A DNA stretch of 31,138 bases from an uncultured Porphyromonadaceae bacterium (GCA_900548705.1 URLF01000025.1:1-31138); one strand, 5' to 3'; shown: positions 7,307-15,589, counted from the first letter of the stretch. Program-made: numbers and translations. The notes: generated from the letters alone by a model not told the origin.

Positions 7307-9934
7307 TTAGAATTCCTGGCCGAGGATGAAGTGGAAGTGGCTGCCACCCTTCTGTCCGAATACGGTGTCGAAACCGTAAGCCCAGTCGATACCCATCATT
7401 CCGACCATCGGGAGGAATATACGCAGACCGGCACCGGCCGACCGCTTCAGGTTGAAGGGGGAGAAGTCTTTGACGGATGTCCAGGCGTTACCACCCTCGG
7501 CGAACACCAGACCGTAGATGGTGGTGGAGGGCTGGAGCATGAAGGGGAAGTGGAGCTCGACACCGAGACGGGTGTAGGCGTAGCCTTCGCGACCCCACGG
7601 GGTGAGCTGTCCGTTCTCATAACCACGGAGGGCTATGGTCTCGGTGGCGTAGGTGTAAGAGCCGCTCATACCGTCACCTCCGACATAGAACGTCTCGAAG
7701 GGTGAGCGCAACCATTTGTTGTAGCTTCCGAGGAGGCCGACATCGGCACGGGTCATCAGCACCAGGGTCCATTTGCCGTCGGGGTCGGTAAGCGGGGTGT
7801 ATGTGCGGGACTTGAAGCGCAGCTTCCAGTATTCAATCCAGTGGTACAGCTCTTTCTTGGAAGCTGTGGTGTTCTCGTTGTAGAGCTTCTCCCAGTTCTT
7901 CTTTCCGAAGAGCGACGCGGGAGGTGTCAGCTGGAGGTTGAGCGAGAATGTGGAGCCTCGACGGGTGTAGAGCGGGTTGTCGATAGAATTGCGCGCGAGG
8001 GTAAGACCAAGCACGAGGGCGTTCGACGTGCCGTTGTTCATATAGTAGAGGTATTCCCAGTTCTTGAGGTAATACCAGTTGTAGCTCAGTTCGGTCGTGA
8101 ATGTGAAGTAGTCGTCAGGCCAGTTGAGTCGTTTTCCGAATCCGACGGTCACACCGACCATCTGCAACACCTTGTTGGGGTCGTAGGCATTCTCGATTGA
8201 GTTCTGGTAATAGTCGTTGTAGTAGTTCGAGCCATAACCGTAGCCATATCCGTAACCTCCGTAAAGGTAGGGGTTCGACCAGTTTGAGTTGTAATATGAG
8301 GAGTTCACACCGGTCTGACGGCTGTAATAGGCCGACACCTGGAGGGAGTTGGGACGTTTGCCGCCAAACCACGGGTCGAGGAACGACACGGAGTACATCT
8401 GGTAATAGCGGGCATTTGTCTGGGCGCTGATGGTGAATGTCTGGCCTTCTCCCTGGGGGATGAGCCCCTTGTATGAACCGGGATTGAAGAGGTTCTTGAT
8501 AGAGAAGTTGGTGAATTTCAGGGCCACCTTACCGATGATACCGGTCTGTCCCCATCCGAGCGACAGCTCGATCTGGTCGTTTGCCTTCGATTCGAGGTTG
8601 AACACCACATCTACAGTACCGTTCTCTTCGTTGGGCTGGATGTCGGGATTCATGTTCTCAGGGTTGAAATGGCCAGTCTGGGCGATTTCACGGAGAGAAC
8701 GCATGACATCATTCTTAGAGAAGAGCTCGCCGGGCTTCACGCGGAGGTCACGGCGCACAACCTTCTCGTAGAGACGGTCATTACCGGTGATGACAACCTT
8801 GTTTACGCGGGCCTGCGGGCCTTCGAACATACGGAGCTCGAGGTCGATTGAGTCCCCGTTGATGTTTTTCTCTATGGGCACGAGCTGGTAGAAGAGGTAG
8901 CCCTTGTCCATATAAGCGTTGGAGACGGCATCGTCATCCATTGTCAGACGCTTGTTGAGAAGTTTCTGATTGTAGACATCGCCGGGTTTCATACCAAGCA
9001 GGTAATCAAGCTGGTCGGTGGTGTAGAGGGTGTTGCCGACCCATGATATGTCGCTGATGTAGTACCGCTTGCCCTCTTCAAGGTCGATGTAGACATCAAC
9101 CTTGTTCTCGCCGTAGGGTACTACCGAGTCGCTGAGAATCTTGGCGTCGCGGTAACCCATCTCGTTGTATTTCTCGATGATGCGGTTGAGGTCATCGCGA
9201 TAGTCGCTCTCGACAAATTTCTTCTGGCTGAAGATTTTCCAGATGTTCCCCCCTTCGTTGGTCTTCTTTATGACGCGCTTGAGCTTGCCGTCGGAAAGCA
9301 CCTCGTTACCCTCGATGTAGATTTTGTGTACCTTCACCTTGGAGTGCTTGTCGACATCGATATGGACAATCATCTCATTCTTATGGCTGAGGTCTTCCTG
9401 AAGCCAAATCTTCACGGTAGCGTTGCCGAAACCCTTGTCAGCGAAATATTTCTCGGTGATCTGGGTGGCACGGTTGACGATGTTCTGGGTAATCTGGTTG
9501 CCCTTCATGAGCTGGAGACGCTTCTGAAGCTCCTCACGTTCGCTCTTTTTCATTCCGCCATACTGTACTTCCGAGATACGGGGCTGAGTGCGGAGATTGA
9601 TGACAAGCCAGATTTTGTTGCCTGCGATTTTCTCGGCGAGAATCTGAGCCTGGGCGAAAAGCCCCTGGCGCATTAGTCGCTTTACCGCAGTGGTGATGTC
9701 ATTTCCGGGAATCTCCACCTCGTCACCGACTTTGAGACCGGAGTATCCGATGACGATGTAATCCTCATAGTTGTCGGCTCCGGTGACTCTCAGACCGGCT
9801 ATCTCATAGCGGGTGGGGAGTCCGGAATAGACGATGGGGGGATTATAGATAGTGTCAGTGCGTTCCTGGGCTGAAAGTCCGGGAACGACCATTGCGAGGA
9901 GGAGCAGGAAAAGCGTTAATGACCTGTATCTCAT
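7307..9934 (-). CDS. bamA: Outer membrane assembly factor BamA
   Basis: Core of the beta-barrel assembly machine that folds and inserts outer-membrane proteins. The 875-residue protein has a signal peptide ending near residue 22 (VVPGLSA-Q). POTRA repeats follow to about residue 460 (for example YYISDISWVGNTLYTTDQLDYLLGM split across one repeat, and RVNKVVITGNDRLYEKVVRR), then an Omp85 barrel ending in FHFILGQEF. The barrel contains VGVELHFPF-like and GNAW segments typical of the family. It is somewhat longer than the E. coli protein (810), partly through a Gly/Tyr-rich insertion near residues 555-578 in the first half of the barrel. It sits 24 bases after uppS and upstream of two Skp-like genes. 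Confidence 0.95.
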   Translation of the reverse strand: MRYRSLTLFLLLLAMVVPGLSAQERTDTIYNPPIVYSGLPTRYEIAGLRVTGADNYEDYIVIGYSGLKVGDEVEIPGNDITTAVKRLMRQGLFAQAQILAEKIAGNKIWLVINLRTQPRISEVQYGGMKKSEREELQKRLQLMKGNQITQNIVNRATQITEKYFADKGFGNATVKIWLQEDLSHKNEMIVHIDVDKHSKVKVHKIYIEGNEVLSDGKLKRVIKKTNEGGNIWKIFSQKKFVESDYRDDLNRIIEKYNEMGYRDAKILSDSVVPYGENKVDVYIDLEEGKRYYISDISWVGNTLYTTDQLDYLLGMKPGDVYNQKLLNKRLTMDDDAVSNAYMDKGYLFYQLVPIEKNINGDSIDLELRMFEGPQARVNKVVITGNDRLYEKVVRRDLRVKPGELFSKNDVMRSLREIAQTGHFNPENMNPDIQPNEENGTVDVVFNLESKANDQIELSLGWGQTGIIGKVALKFTNFSIKNLFNPGSYKGLIPQGEGQTFTISAQTNARYYQMYSVSFLDPWFGGKRPNSLQVSAYYSRQTGVNSSYYNSNWSNPYLYGGYGYGYGYGSNYYNDYYQNSIENAYDPNKVLQMVGVTVGFGKRLNWPDDYFTFTTELSYNWYYLKNWEYLYYMNNGTSNALVLGLTLARNSIDNPLYTRRGSTFSLNLQLTPPASLFGKKNWEKLYNENTTASKKELYHWIEYWKLRFKSRTYTPLTDPDGKWTLVLMTRADVGLLGSYNKWLRSPFETFYVGGDGMSGSYTYATETIALRGYENGQLTPWGREGYAYTRLGVELHFPFMLQPSTTIYGLVFAEGGNAWTSVKDFSPFNLKRSAGAGLRIFLPMVGMMGIDWAYGFDTVFGQKGGSHFHFILGQEF

Positions 9935-9958
9935 ATATGATGGAATGTCGATGTCGGT

Positions 9959-10726
9959 TTATTCGTTGGTGTCTCCGGCGGCTATCTGTTCGCTTGTCTT
10001 GCCGAAGCGCCGTTCTCTTTTCTGGAAGTTGATTATCGCGTGGAGGAAATCCTCTTTCGAGAAATCGGGCCAGAATTTGTCTGTGACCTCGATTTCGGAA
10101 TAGGCGATTTCCCAGAGCAGGAAGTTGCTGACCCGGAGGTCTCCGCCGGTGCGTATCAGCAGGTCGGGGTCTTGCTGGGGGAGAGAGGCGGTGGAGAGAT
10201 GGCTTGAAAACAGCGTCTGGTCGATGGCTTCAGGAGTGATGTTGCCTGCGGCCACCTGTTCGGCCAGCTGCCGGGTGGCGCGGACGATGTCCCATCTGCC
10301 CGAATAGCTCAGGGCGAGGTTCAGGACAAGTCCAGTGCAGTGGGCAGTCGCGTCGAAACATCCCTGGAGTCTTCTGCGGGCATCCTCGGGCATCCTTTCG
10401 AAGTCGCCGATCATCCTCAGGCGCACATTGTTCTTGATCAGGTCTGGTGTCTCCCTTTCGATGGCAATCCCGATGAGGTGCATCAGGGCATCCACTTCGG
10501 CCTGGGGACGGTTCCAGTTCTCGGTCGAGAAGGCATAGAGTGTGAGACACCCCACTCCGATTTCGGATGCGATTTCGGTGATGCGGCGCACGGTGTTGAC
10601 CCCTTCGACGTGGCCTTCCGAGCGGTCAAGTCCACGGCTTTTCGCCCATCGTCCGTTGCCATCCATTATGATGGCGACGTGGGTCGGTATTCTGTTTCGG
10701 TCTATGCTTTCAAGCAGATTTTCCAT
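9959..10726 (-). CDS. uppS: Undecaprenyl diphosphate synthase (isoprenyl transferase)
   Basis: cis-Prenyltransferase that makes the C55 lipid carrier for peptidoglycan and surface glycans. From the chosen ATG the protein has 255 residues, the normal size. Catalytic D22 lies in AIIMDGNGRWAKSRG. YAFSTENWNRP and the C-terminal DLLIRTGGDLRVSNFLLWE signature are complete. A TTG codon two codons upstream is an alternative start but the ATG (MENLLESID) is preferred. It starts nine bases after the stop of the upstream outer-membrane protein gene and is followed by bamA, linking lipid-carrier supply with envelope assembly. Confidence 0.95.
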   Translation of the reverse strand: MENLLESIDRNRIPTHVAIIMDGNGRWAKSRGLDRSEGHVEGVNTVRRITEIASEIGVGCLTLYAFSTENWNRPQAEVDALMHLIGIAIERETPDLIKNNVRLRMIGDFERMPEDARRRLQGCFDATAHCTGLVLNLALSYSGRWDIVRATRQLAEQVAAGNITPEAIDQTLFSSHLSTASLPQQDPDLLIRTGGDLRVSNFLLWEIAYSEIEVTDKFWPDFSKEDFLHAIINFQKRERRFGKTSEQIAAGDTNE

Positions 10727-10735
10727 TGTCAAGTG

Positions 10736-11416
10736 TCAATCGACGTAGTGGCAGGTGGCACACCTTTCCCCGAACTCATACGTGATGGCGAAAGAGATGT
10801 TGGAGTACCAGTCTGTATTTCTCGCGAAGGAACTCTGAATCTGATGGAGGTCGCTCAGAGGACCGTCCATATGGTCGGAGAATACCTTCGTCATTGAAAA
10901 TTCGAGGGCGAGGTTTAGGCGGGGCTTCGCTTTGTACTTGATGCCGAACGCCATCGGGATGTTGAATCCCGCGTTGGTCTGGCCCGAGCATACAGACACC
11001 GACAGTCCTACACCGGCGGCGAGGTATGGGGTCCAGCGGCGCAGGCGTTTGTAGGTCTCGCCTATGCCGTATGAAAAGAAATTGAACTCGATTCTTTCCT
11101 GCAATTCAATCACCGTGGCCTTGAAGTCATAGGTGGCAAAGCCGGGAAACACATCATCCATCCCTCTGGTGTCGCCGCTGATGGTCAACACATTGGCAAG
11201 TGTGCGGAGACTCCATCTGACATCGGGAAGATAGCGGAATGTGAGACCGCCGGAGACTCCGGGATGGGAGAAGATGCTTGATGAGGCGTCGCCGAGATAG
11301 CCCGACATGCCGATTTGTCCACCCATGTCGAATTTGTAGGTGGATTCCTGGGCGTGGATTCTGCCAGCTGTCGCGCAGCAGAGCAGTATTGTCAGGATCA
11401 ATGTCAGACGTCTCAT
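10736..11416 (-). CDS. DUF6089-like outer-membrane beta-barrel protein
   Basis: A 226-residue secreted protein with a signal peptide (TLILTILLCCATAGRIHA-Q) and alternating amphipathic strands, with GGLTFRYL, YLAAGVGLSV and ISFAITYEF typical of small outer-membrane barrels. The Gly-rich start (FDMGGQIGMSGYLGD) resembles the Bacteroidota DUF6089/PorG-like group often found beside bamA; that name is from memory of the family and is not proved here. The C terminus is odd for a barrel: after the expected terminal strand ending in F it continues ERCATCHYVD, a CxxCH-type tail. It lies nine bases before uppS in the same operon. Its function is unknown; an envelope or Bam accessory role is inferred from position only. 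Confidence 0.8.
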   Translation of the reverse strand: MRRLTLILTILLCCATAGRIHAQESTYKFDMGGQIGMSGYLGDASSSIFSHPGVSGGLTFRYLPDVRWSLRTLANVLTISGDTRGMDDVFPGFATYDFKATVIELQERIEFNFFSYGIGETYKRLRRWTPYLAAGVGLSVSVCSGQTNAGFNIPMAFGIKYKAKPRLNLALEFSMTKVFSDHMDGPLSDLHQIQSSFARNTDWYSNISFAITYEFGERCATCHYVD

Positions 11417-11446
11417 TTTTTCAGGTTTGTGTTGGAGAGTGGAGGA

Positions 11447-12952
11447 TTATTGGAGAGGTTTCACTTTCAGATGATTGACAACGCCGCTCCAGTATGAGTC
11501 CTGGAGCTTGCCGGCGGTGTCGTAGCCACCGAAGAGGTAGAGGTAGGGACATTCCCATGACGTGATGGGAGCTACCGCCAAGGGAGTCACGGTGCTGGCA
11601 TCAAGAGTCTTGTCGAACACAAGCAGCGAGGCCTGTGTGGCAAACGGGATGTATTCCGGGAGTTGCAGCAGGTCGGAGCCTTTCTGCCAGTTGACACCCA
11701 TATCGCGGGAAACCCAGACTTCCTGTACTGGTTTCATTCCCATGCCGTTGAATGCTATCAGCACTTCGCGCTGTTTCACGCGCCAGCTGACTGTGTCGGT
11801 CTCGGCAATGGTGTATTTAGCCATCGCATACCCGGTGGCGGCGGGGAGCTTGTTGCTGATTTCGGCCCATTTCTTGCCGTCGAAGGCCCAGGTGTTGCCG
11901 ATTATCGAACCGGTCGCGGTCTTTCCTCCTGCTATCACAATCTGGGGTGAAGCGGCCCATTTTGTGGCAAAGGTGGCGGCTTGGGAGTTACCGCTGACAG
12001 GGAATCCGGTGGGGATTGCCTGTCCGGCCTGAGACCACGCGGAAGAGGGGTAAGCGCCCAATGTCCTGGCACCGGCGTTCTCCTTCACGCCAAGGATGGC
12101 ATTGCCGTAGGGAGCTGAAATGTTTTCCCAGTTTGTGTCGACGATACGGAACGTCTGCCCTCCGTCAGTGCTGAGATGGAGGTTGCCATAGCTGTCGGTG
12201 ACATACAGGTCTCCGTTATCGGTGGCTGTGAAATTGTCGATGTTAAGATAATTGCCGAACTGGGTGGTGTTGACGTCGATGAAGCTGGGAGTGATGATGG
12301 AGGCTTCCCAGTTGCCCCCTCCAGACTTGGCGTTTGGAAGGAATACGGAGATTCCCACCGCGCCGTCAGAGGCAGTGGTCATCATCAATGCCTTGTCTCC
12401 TGATTTCACGGTCTTGGCGCGGTTCATTCCGGCTACACCACGGAGTTTTCCGGCCTGCATCTTGTCCCAATATAATGAGTCTGACACCTCTGTGGCGACA
12501 TTGACACGAATCTCGTAGTCGCGCTCATGCTGGCCGTCGGCCGACACGAGATGGAGTCTTACGGGACCATTGGTGAAGTCGATTTTCTGGTCGGGAGTGG
12601 TCAGGTAGTTGACAACGGTATCAACTTTCTCCTTGCCCCCCTTGGTGTAGTATAACTCGGCCACCGAACAAGCGTCGCTTGAGATGCTGACTGCGATGGA
12701 ATCGACATCCGTCTCATACGGCAGTGGAGAGGCGTTGAAAATCTTGCAGCCAACAAGGTCGATGGAGAAAAACACGGAATCGAGATTGTTGAGTACAGAC
12801 TTGTCGGCTTTCAGGGAAAACGCGGTGACGGCGGTCCCTGAGAGATCTTGCGGGTCTGTGCCCCATGTCTCGCTTGAGTTGCAGGCTTGAAACAAAGAGC
12901 CCGAGGCCATTAGCAACGCAAGTGGGAAATATGAAAGGATGCCTTTTTTCAT
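11447..12952 (-). CDS. DUF6242-like surface lipoprotein with beta-propeller repeats
   Basis: A 501-residue lipoprotein: signal MKKGILSYFPLALLMASGS and lipobox LFQAC with C24. Residues about 45-150 look like an Ig-like or cadherin-like beta domain. The rest is made of propeller-type repeats, for example GNLHLSTDGGQTFRIVDTNW, VWVSRDMGVNWQKGSD and the Kelch-like YLYLFGGYDTAG. This layout fits the Bacteroidota DUF6242 family (recalled, not searched). It is the first gene of the minus-strand envelope operon, 30 bases upstream of the barrel gene. Function is unknown; a structural or sensing role at the cell surface is possible. Confidence 0.78.
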   Translation of the reverse strand: MKKGILSYFPLALLMASGSLFQACNSSETWGTDPQDLSGTAVTAFSLKADKSVLNNLDSVFFSIDLVGCKIFNASPLPYETDVDSIAVSISSDACSVAELYYTKGGKEKVDTVVNYLTTPDQKIDFTNGPVRLHLVSADGQHERDYEIRVNVATEVSDSLYWDKMQAGKLRGVAGMNRAKTVKSGDKALMMTTASDGAVGISVFLPNAKSGGGNWEASIITPSFIDVNTTQFGNYLNIDNFTATDNGDLYVTDSYGNLHLSTDGGQTFRIVDTNWENISAPYGNAILGVKENAGARTLGAYPSSAWSQAGQAIPTGFPVSGNSQAATFATKWAASPQIVIAGGKTATGSIIGNTWAFDGKKWAEISNKLPAATGYAMAKYTIAETDTVSWRVKQREVLIAFNGMGMKPVQEVWVSRDMGVNWQKGSDLLQLPEYIPFATQASLLVFDKTLDASTVTPLAVAPITSWECPYLYLFGGYDTAGKLQDSYWSGVVNHLKVKPLQ

Positions 12953-13021
12953 TTTAAATTAACGTCAATGACAAGAGGGTGACCGGCAAACGTGTCCGGC
13001 AACCCGCAACATTTCAAGCTG

Positions 13022-13029
13022 CAAAGTTA
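13022..13029 (-). promoter_or_regulatory. -7 element of the envelope operon
   Basis: The minus strand reads TAACTTTG, 70 bases before the lipoprotein ATG. No good -33 box is present. This is the only Bacteroidota-type box seen ahead of the operon. Confidence 0.5.
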
Positions 13030-13161
13030 GCAACATTTTTGGAAACTCCCGTTGAAACGTGCCGCAAAATTAAGTCATACATTTAAATAACCCAATACCT
13101 GCGGATTGGATTAAGTAATTTTTCAAAAACTTTCACCCTTGCTAACATTAAATGGGTTACA

Positions 13162-13183
13162 GATATAATCTTGAGATTATATC
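13162..13183. repeat. Perfect palindrome in the intergenic region
   Basis: GATATAATCT, two bases TG, then AGATTATATC: ten-base perfect arms. It could be an operator for a dimeric regulator; it is not followed by a T-run and so is a poor terminator. Confidence 0.6.
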
Positions 13184-13395
13184 ATTGGTAATCAGCGTTT
13201 AATAGCCTTGGAACAGCGGAGTGTTAACAAGTGTTATTCGAGGTGACTTTTCTTATATTCCAGATAGGTAAAATGAATAAAGCAAATTGCCACAAATAAA
13301 CCTTAAACCGGAGCAAAAGTTTTTTAATCACCTCTGTTTGCTTGCAAAGTGTGTAAAATAAAGTTAAAACGAGGCTATTTTATGGCTAAAAGTCA

Positions 13396-13425
13396 TTGCG
13401 GAAATCGAAATAACCCCTACCTTTG
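13396..13425 (+). promoter_or_regulatory. Promoter of a short transcript ending at attL
   Basis: TTG at 13396-13398, 19 bases, TACCTTTG at 13418-13425. The spacing and the -7 box are good. The expected start is near 13432, only about 65 bases before a terminator. Confidence 0.7.
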
Positions 13426-13431
13426 CAATGT

Positions 13432-13496
13432 GTTTTTCATGGTATTAGATTTAAGGTTAACTAAGATTGGTTGTCGGGAGACAATCAATTTTTTTT
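13432..13496 (+). ncRNA. Candidate small RNA whose terminator forms the integration site
   Basis: A unit of about 65 bases runs from a good promoter to an intrinsic terminator. The terminator hairpin GTTGTC-GGGA-GACAAT is at 13470-13485 and is followed by eight T at 13489-13496. An alternative pairing GATTG/CAATC also fits. No Shine-Dalgarno site or plausible ORF is contained in it. The T-tract is the left boundary of the 50-bp direct repeat, so the element appears to have inserted at the 3' end of this unit without breaking it. The class of RNA is unknown to me, and a leader interrupted by the insertion is an alternative. Confidence 0.5.
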
Positions 13497-13539
13497 GCGC
13501 CTACCCCAAAAGCCTCTTAGGACGATTCGGCAAGTAATT
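13490..13539. repeat. attL: left copy of the 50-bp direct repeat
   Basis: Matches 19302-19351 at 48 of 50 positions. The first 32 bases (13490-13521) are identical, and differences are at 13522 (A versus G) and 13536 (A versus G). The strand exchange probably lies in the 32-base identical core, which begins with T7 GCGCC. Confidence 0.88.
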
Positions 13540-13586
13540 GAAAGTCATATTATTGCCTTATGGCAAAAATCCGTAAGAACCCCTAA

Positions 13587-13638
13587 CAGGTGTGATTCAC
13601 AGGTGTAGTTTGCAGGTGTGGTTTGCAGGTGTAGCCTA
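13587..13638 (+). repeat. Four 13-bp-spaced CAGGTGT repeats (putative integrase arm sites)
   Basis: CAGGTGT occurs at 13587, 13600, 13613 and 13626, each start exactly 13 bases apart. The same motif with the same 13-base spacing recurs inside the right end at 19239 and 19252. The fourth copy abuts the integrase -7 box, so binding could also repress the integrase. Confidence 0.75.
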
Positions 13639-13644
13639 TATTTG
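13637..13644 (+). promoter_or_regulatory. -7 element of the integrase gene
   Basis: TATATTTG, 21 bases before the integrase ATG and directly after the last CAGGTGT repeat. TTTG boxes upstream are at unsuitable distances (11 or 24 bases), so the promoter may be weak or activated. Confidence 0.55.
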
Positions 13645-13665
13645 CGCCAAAATCTTTGTCTTACA

Positions 13666-15387
13666 ATGGATTATCCCCTTTCCCACAACCAAATCACCGA
13701 TTCCCACTCAATTTCCCTTTCGGAGATGAACCAGCAGTTTCCGTCGAGAGGAGGACTGTGCTTCTACATCAGACAGTCCAAGACGGACTACCCCACGACC
13801 ATCTACGCCACCTATTATATAAGAGGTGTGAAGCGTCATGTCTCTCTCGGAATCAAAGTCAAACCCTCCCAATGGGACAGACAGAACCATCAGGCACGGG
13901 TCAGCAAGACCTATTCAGAAGCCGATAACCTCAACAACCGTATCGCCAATGCAAAATTAAAACGCATAGAATTTGGTTTTCTCGATAAAAATTTGTATCT
14001 CTGCAATGCGGACATTGAAATAGTGGATGAAAAACAGAACGAGAAACTAATAAATTCTAATCTCATGGCAAATAATAGATATTCTAAAAAATCCGTTCAG
14101 GCGGCGACGGTGACCCAGTTGATGCGCAACAGTGCGAGGGAATTTGTTCAAGGCAGAAGTTACGAGACTGAAATCTCCAAGATAAACAGATTCTTGAAAT
14201 TTCTTAAAGCGAGCAGATTGTCAGATTCATTTGAGAGCATGACCTATGACAATATAGTAAAGTTCAACACATGGCTAAACTCTCCCAAAAACAATCTGAC
14301 ACTGGAGACGGCATCACAGACGCTCAGGGCCATCAAGAAGTATCTGAAACGATTCGGTAACCAGCCGATATATAAGTTCAATTACTACAACTCGGGCATC
14401 GACGGCATAAAGCCTCCGAAAGACACTCGGACGACAGAGGAGATACACGGCAACTATATCGCGTTGACACATCAACAGATAGAGAAACTTGCGGGATTGG
14501 AGATTGTCAATGATGACTTCCTCTCCACTTGTCGCGACCTTTTCCTCATGCAATGTTATAGCGGCATCCGTGTGAGTGATATGCAGCAATTACTTAATCC
14601 TGATAAATACAGGGTCTGTGATGGTGTGCCATTCGTTGTGTTCGTCCCCAAGAAGACCAACAAGCGGAAATTCAAGGAAGCCAACATACCACTCAACACC
14701 CTTTATCCCCAACTCCTTACATTATATGAGAAGTACAAAGGGAAAACATTCAAGTTCCTCCCCACCACTGATGATGAAAGGAGCGATAAGAGTTACAATG
14801 AAGCGATTAAACGCTTGGGGCTGATGTGCGGATGGCACGATGAGGTCATATCCGTGGAAACCAAAGGAGGCAAAAAGAGGGTGTTCAGGACGGAACTGTA
14901 CAAGGAACTGACAAGCCACTGTGGCCGACATTCATTCATCACCAATGCTGTCAGGGAGTTCGGGATGGGCTTAAATGATGTCATAAGGATTACAGGTCAC
15001 CATGACACCGAGCAGATAACATCCAGATACCTGAACCTTAAAAGTGGTGAGGACGCGAAACTCTTAAACAAATCCCTCGAATCCAAAGGCATAGGTGTCA
15101 ACAAATCAAAAGCAGCCAAGTCCGCATTAAAAGGCAAGTCTGATGATTACGGCATCGAGGATGAGAAAGAGGCGTTGAGAGTGTTGAGGTACCTGGGCGT
15201 AGACACAACAGGTATGGAAGACAAACCTTTCGCCGACCTTATAAATGAGGTGGGGCAACATCAGGGAGAGTTGTATGACGAATATGGAGTGACCTATGAA
15301 ATAATGAAACCTCTCTTTAACGTTCAGACCTCAATGGCAAAACGCAAAGAACTTCTAAAGGTTGTATGTGAAACAATGGCAAAATGA
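13666..15387 (+). CDS. Tyrosine recombinase (integrase) with C-terminal extension
   Basis: Site-specific integrase that would join the element to the repeat core. From the chosen ATG it has 573 residues, longer than the usual 400. An arm-binding or SAM-like N-terminal region (GLCFYIRQSKTDYPTTIYATYYI split by strands) and a core-binding domain (about residues 140-240) precede the catalytic domain. Catalytic residues are R302 (SGIRVSD), H418 and R421 (HCGRH), H445 (GHHD) and Y455 (TSRYLNL). About 118 residues follow the tyrosine, which is unusual. The frame extends upstream to a GTG at 13618, but that lies inside the repeats and promoter. An ATG at 13726 is another possible start, preceded by GGAG. 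Confidence 0.93.
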   Translation: MDYPLSHNQITDSHSISLSEMNQQFPSRGGLCFYIRQSKTDYPTTIYATYYIRGVKRHVSLGIKVKPSQWDRQNHQARVSKTYSEADNLNNRIANAKLKRIEFGFLDKNLYLCNADIEIVDEKQNEKLINSNLMANNRYSKKSVQAATVTQLMRNSAREFVQGRSYETEISKINRFLKFLKASRLSDSFESMTYDNIVKFNTWLNSPKNNLTLETASQTLRAIKKYLKRFGNQPIYKFNYYNSGIDGIKPPKDTRTTEEIHGNYIALTHQQIEKLAGLEIVNDDFLSTCRDLFLMQCYSGIRVSDMQQLLNPDKYRVCDGVPFVVFVPKKTNKRKFKEANIPLNTLYPQLLTLYEKYKGKTFKFLPTTDDERSDKSYNEAIKRLGLMCGWHDEVISVETKGGKKRVFRTELYKELTSHCGRHSFITNAVREFGMGLNDVIRITGHHDTEQITSRYLNLKSGEDAKLLNKSLESKGIGVNKSKAAKSALKGKSDDYGIEDEKEALRVLRYLGVDTTGMEDKPFADLINEVGQHQGELYDEYGVTYEIMKPLFNVQTSMAKRKELLKVVCETMAK

Positions 15388-15439
15388 CAGCGATTAATTC
15401 AAGTGACACTGTTTAGACTGTTCTCAAATGAGCAATGTG

Positions 15440-15466
15440 CTACCTCTCCAAATCAAGGCGAGGTAG
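15440..15466 (+). terminator. Terminator-like hairpin after the integrase
   Basis: CTACCTC at 15440-15446 pairs with GAGGTAG at 15460-15466, followed by a modest T-rich stretch. It lies 52 bases after the integrase stop. Confidence 0.55.
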
Positions 15467-15510
15467 TCATTGTTATTCAACCTATTTATTTGCAATATTT
15501 TACATAGGAC

Positions 15511-15541
15511 TTGGTTTTCTCAATTATTTTGTGTATCTTTG
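15511..15541 (+). promoter_or_regulatory. Strong promoter between integrase and Rep-like gene
   Basis: TTG at 15511-15513, 20 bases, TATCTTTG at 15534-15541. It matches the consensus fully. The transcript would start near 15549 and cover the small ORF and perhaps the AT-rich tract and rep. Confidence 0.75.
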
Positions 15542-15589
15542 AACTACTGGCAGGTTCAGGTTCCCTCCGCTGTCAGAGAGTACATTGAC

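Larger units (their letters stand above)
12953..13489. other. Non-coding region between the envelope operon and the integrated element
   Basis: AT-rich with no convincing gene. It holds the leftward -7 element at 13022-13029, a perfect 10-base-arm palindrome at 13162-13183, and a rightward promoter and terminator unit at 13396-13496. The open frame 13349-13537 crosses the promoter and terminator and is judged not to be a gene. Confidence 0.6.

Noticed and set aside
13349..13537. 62-codon open frame crossing attL
   Set aside because: It runs through a promoter, a terminator hairpin and a T-tract. A peptide is less likely than a small RNA.
13490..13539. tRNA or tmRNA as integration target
   Set aside because: The repeat has no T-loop, acceptor-stem or tmRNA-like sequence.
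13618..13665. Upstream GTG start for the integrase
   Set aside because: It lies inside the CAGGTGT repeats and the -7 box, before the expected transcription start.
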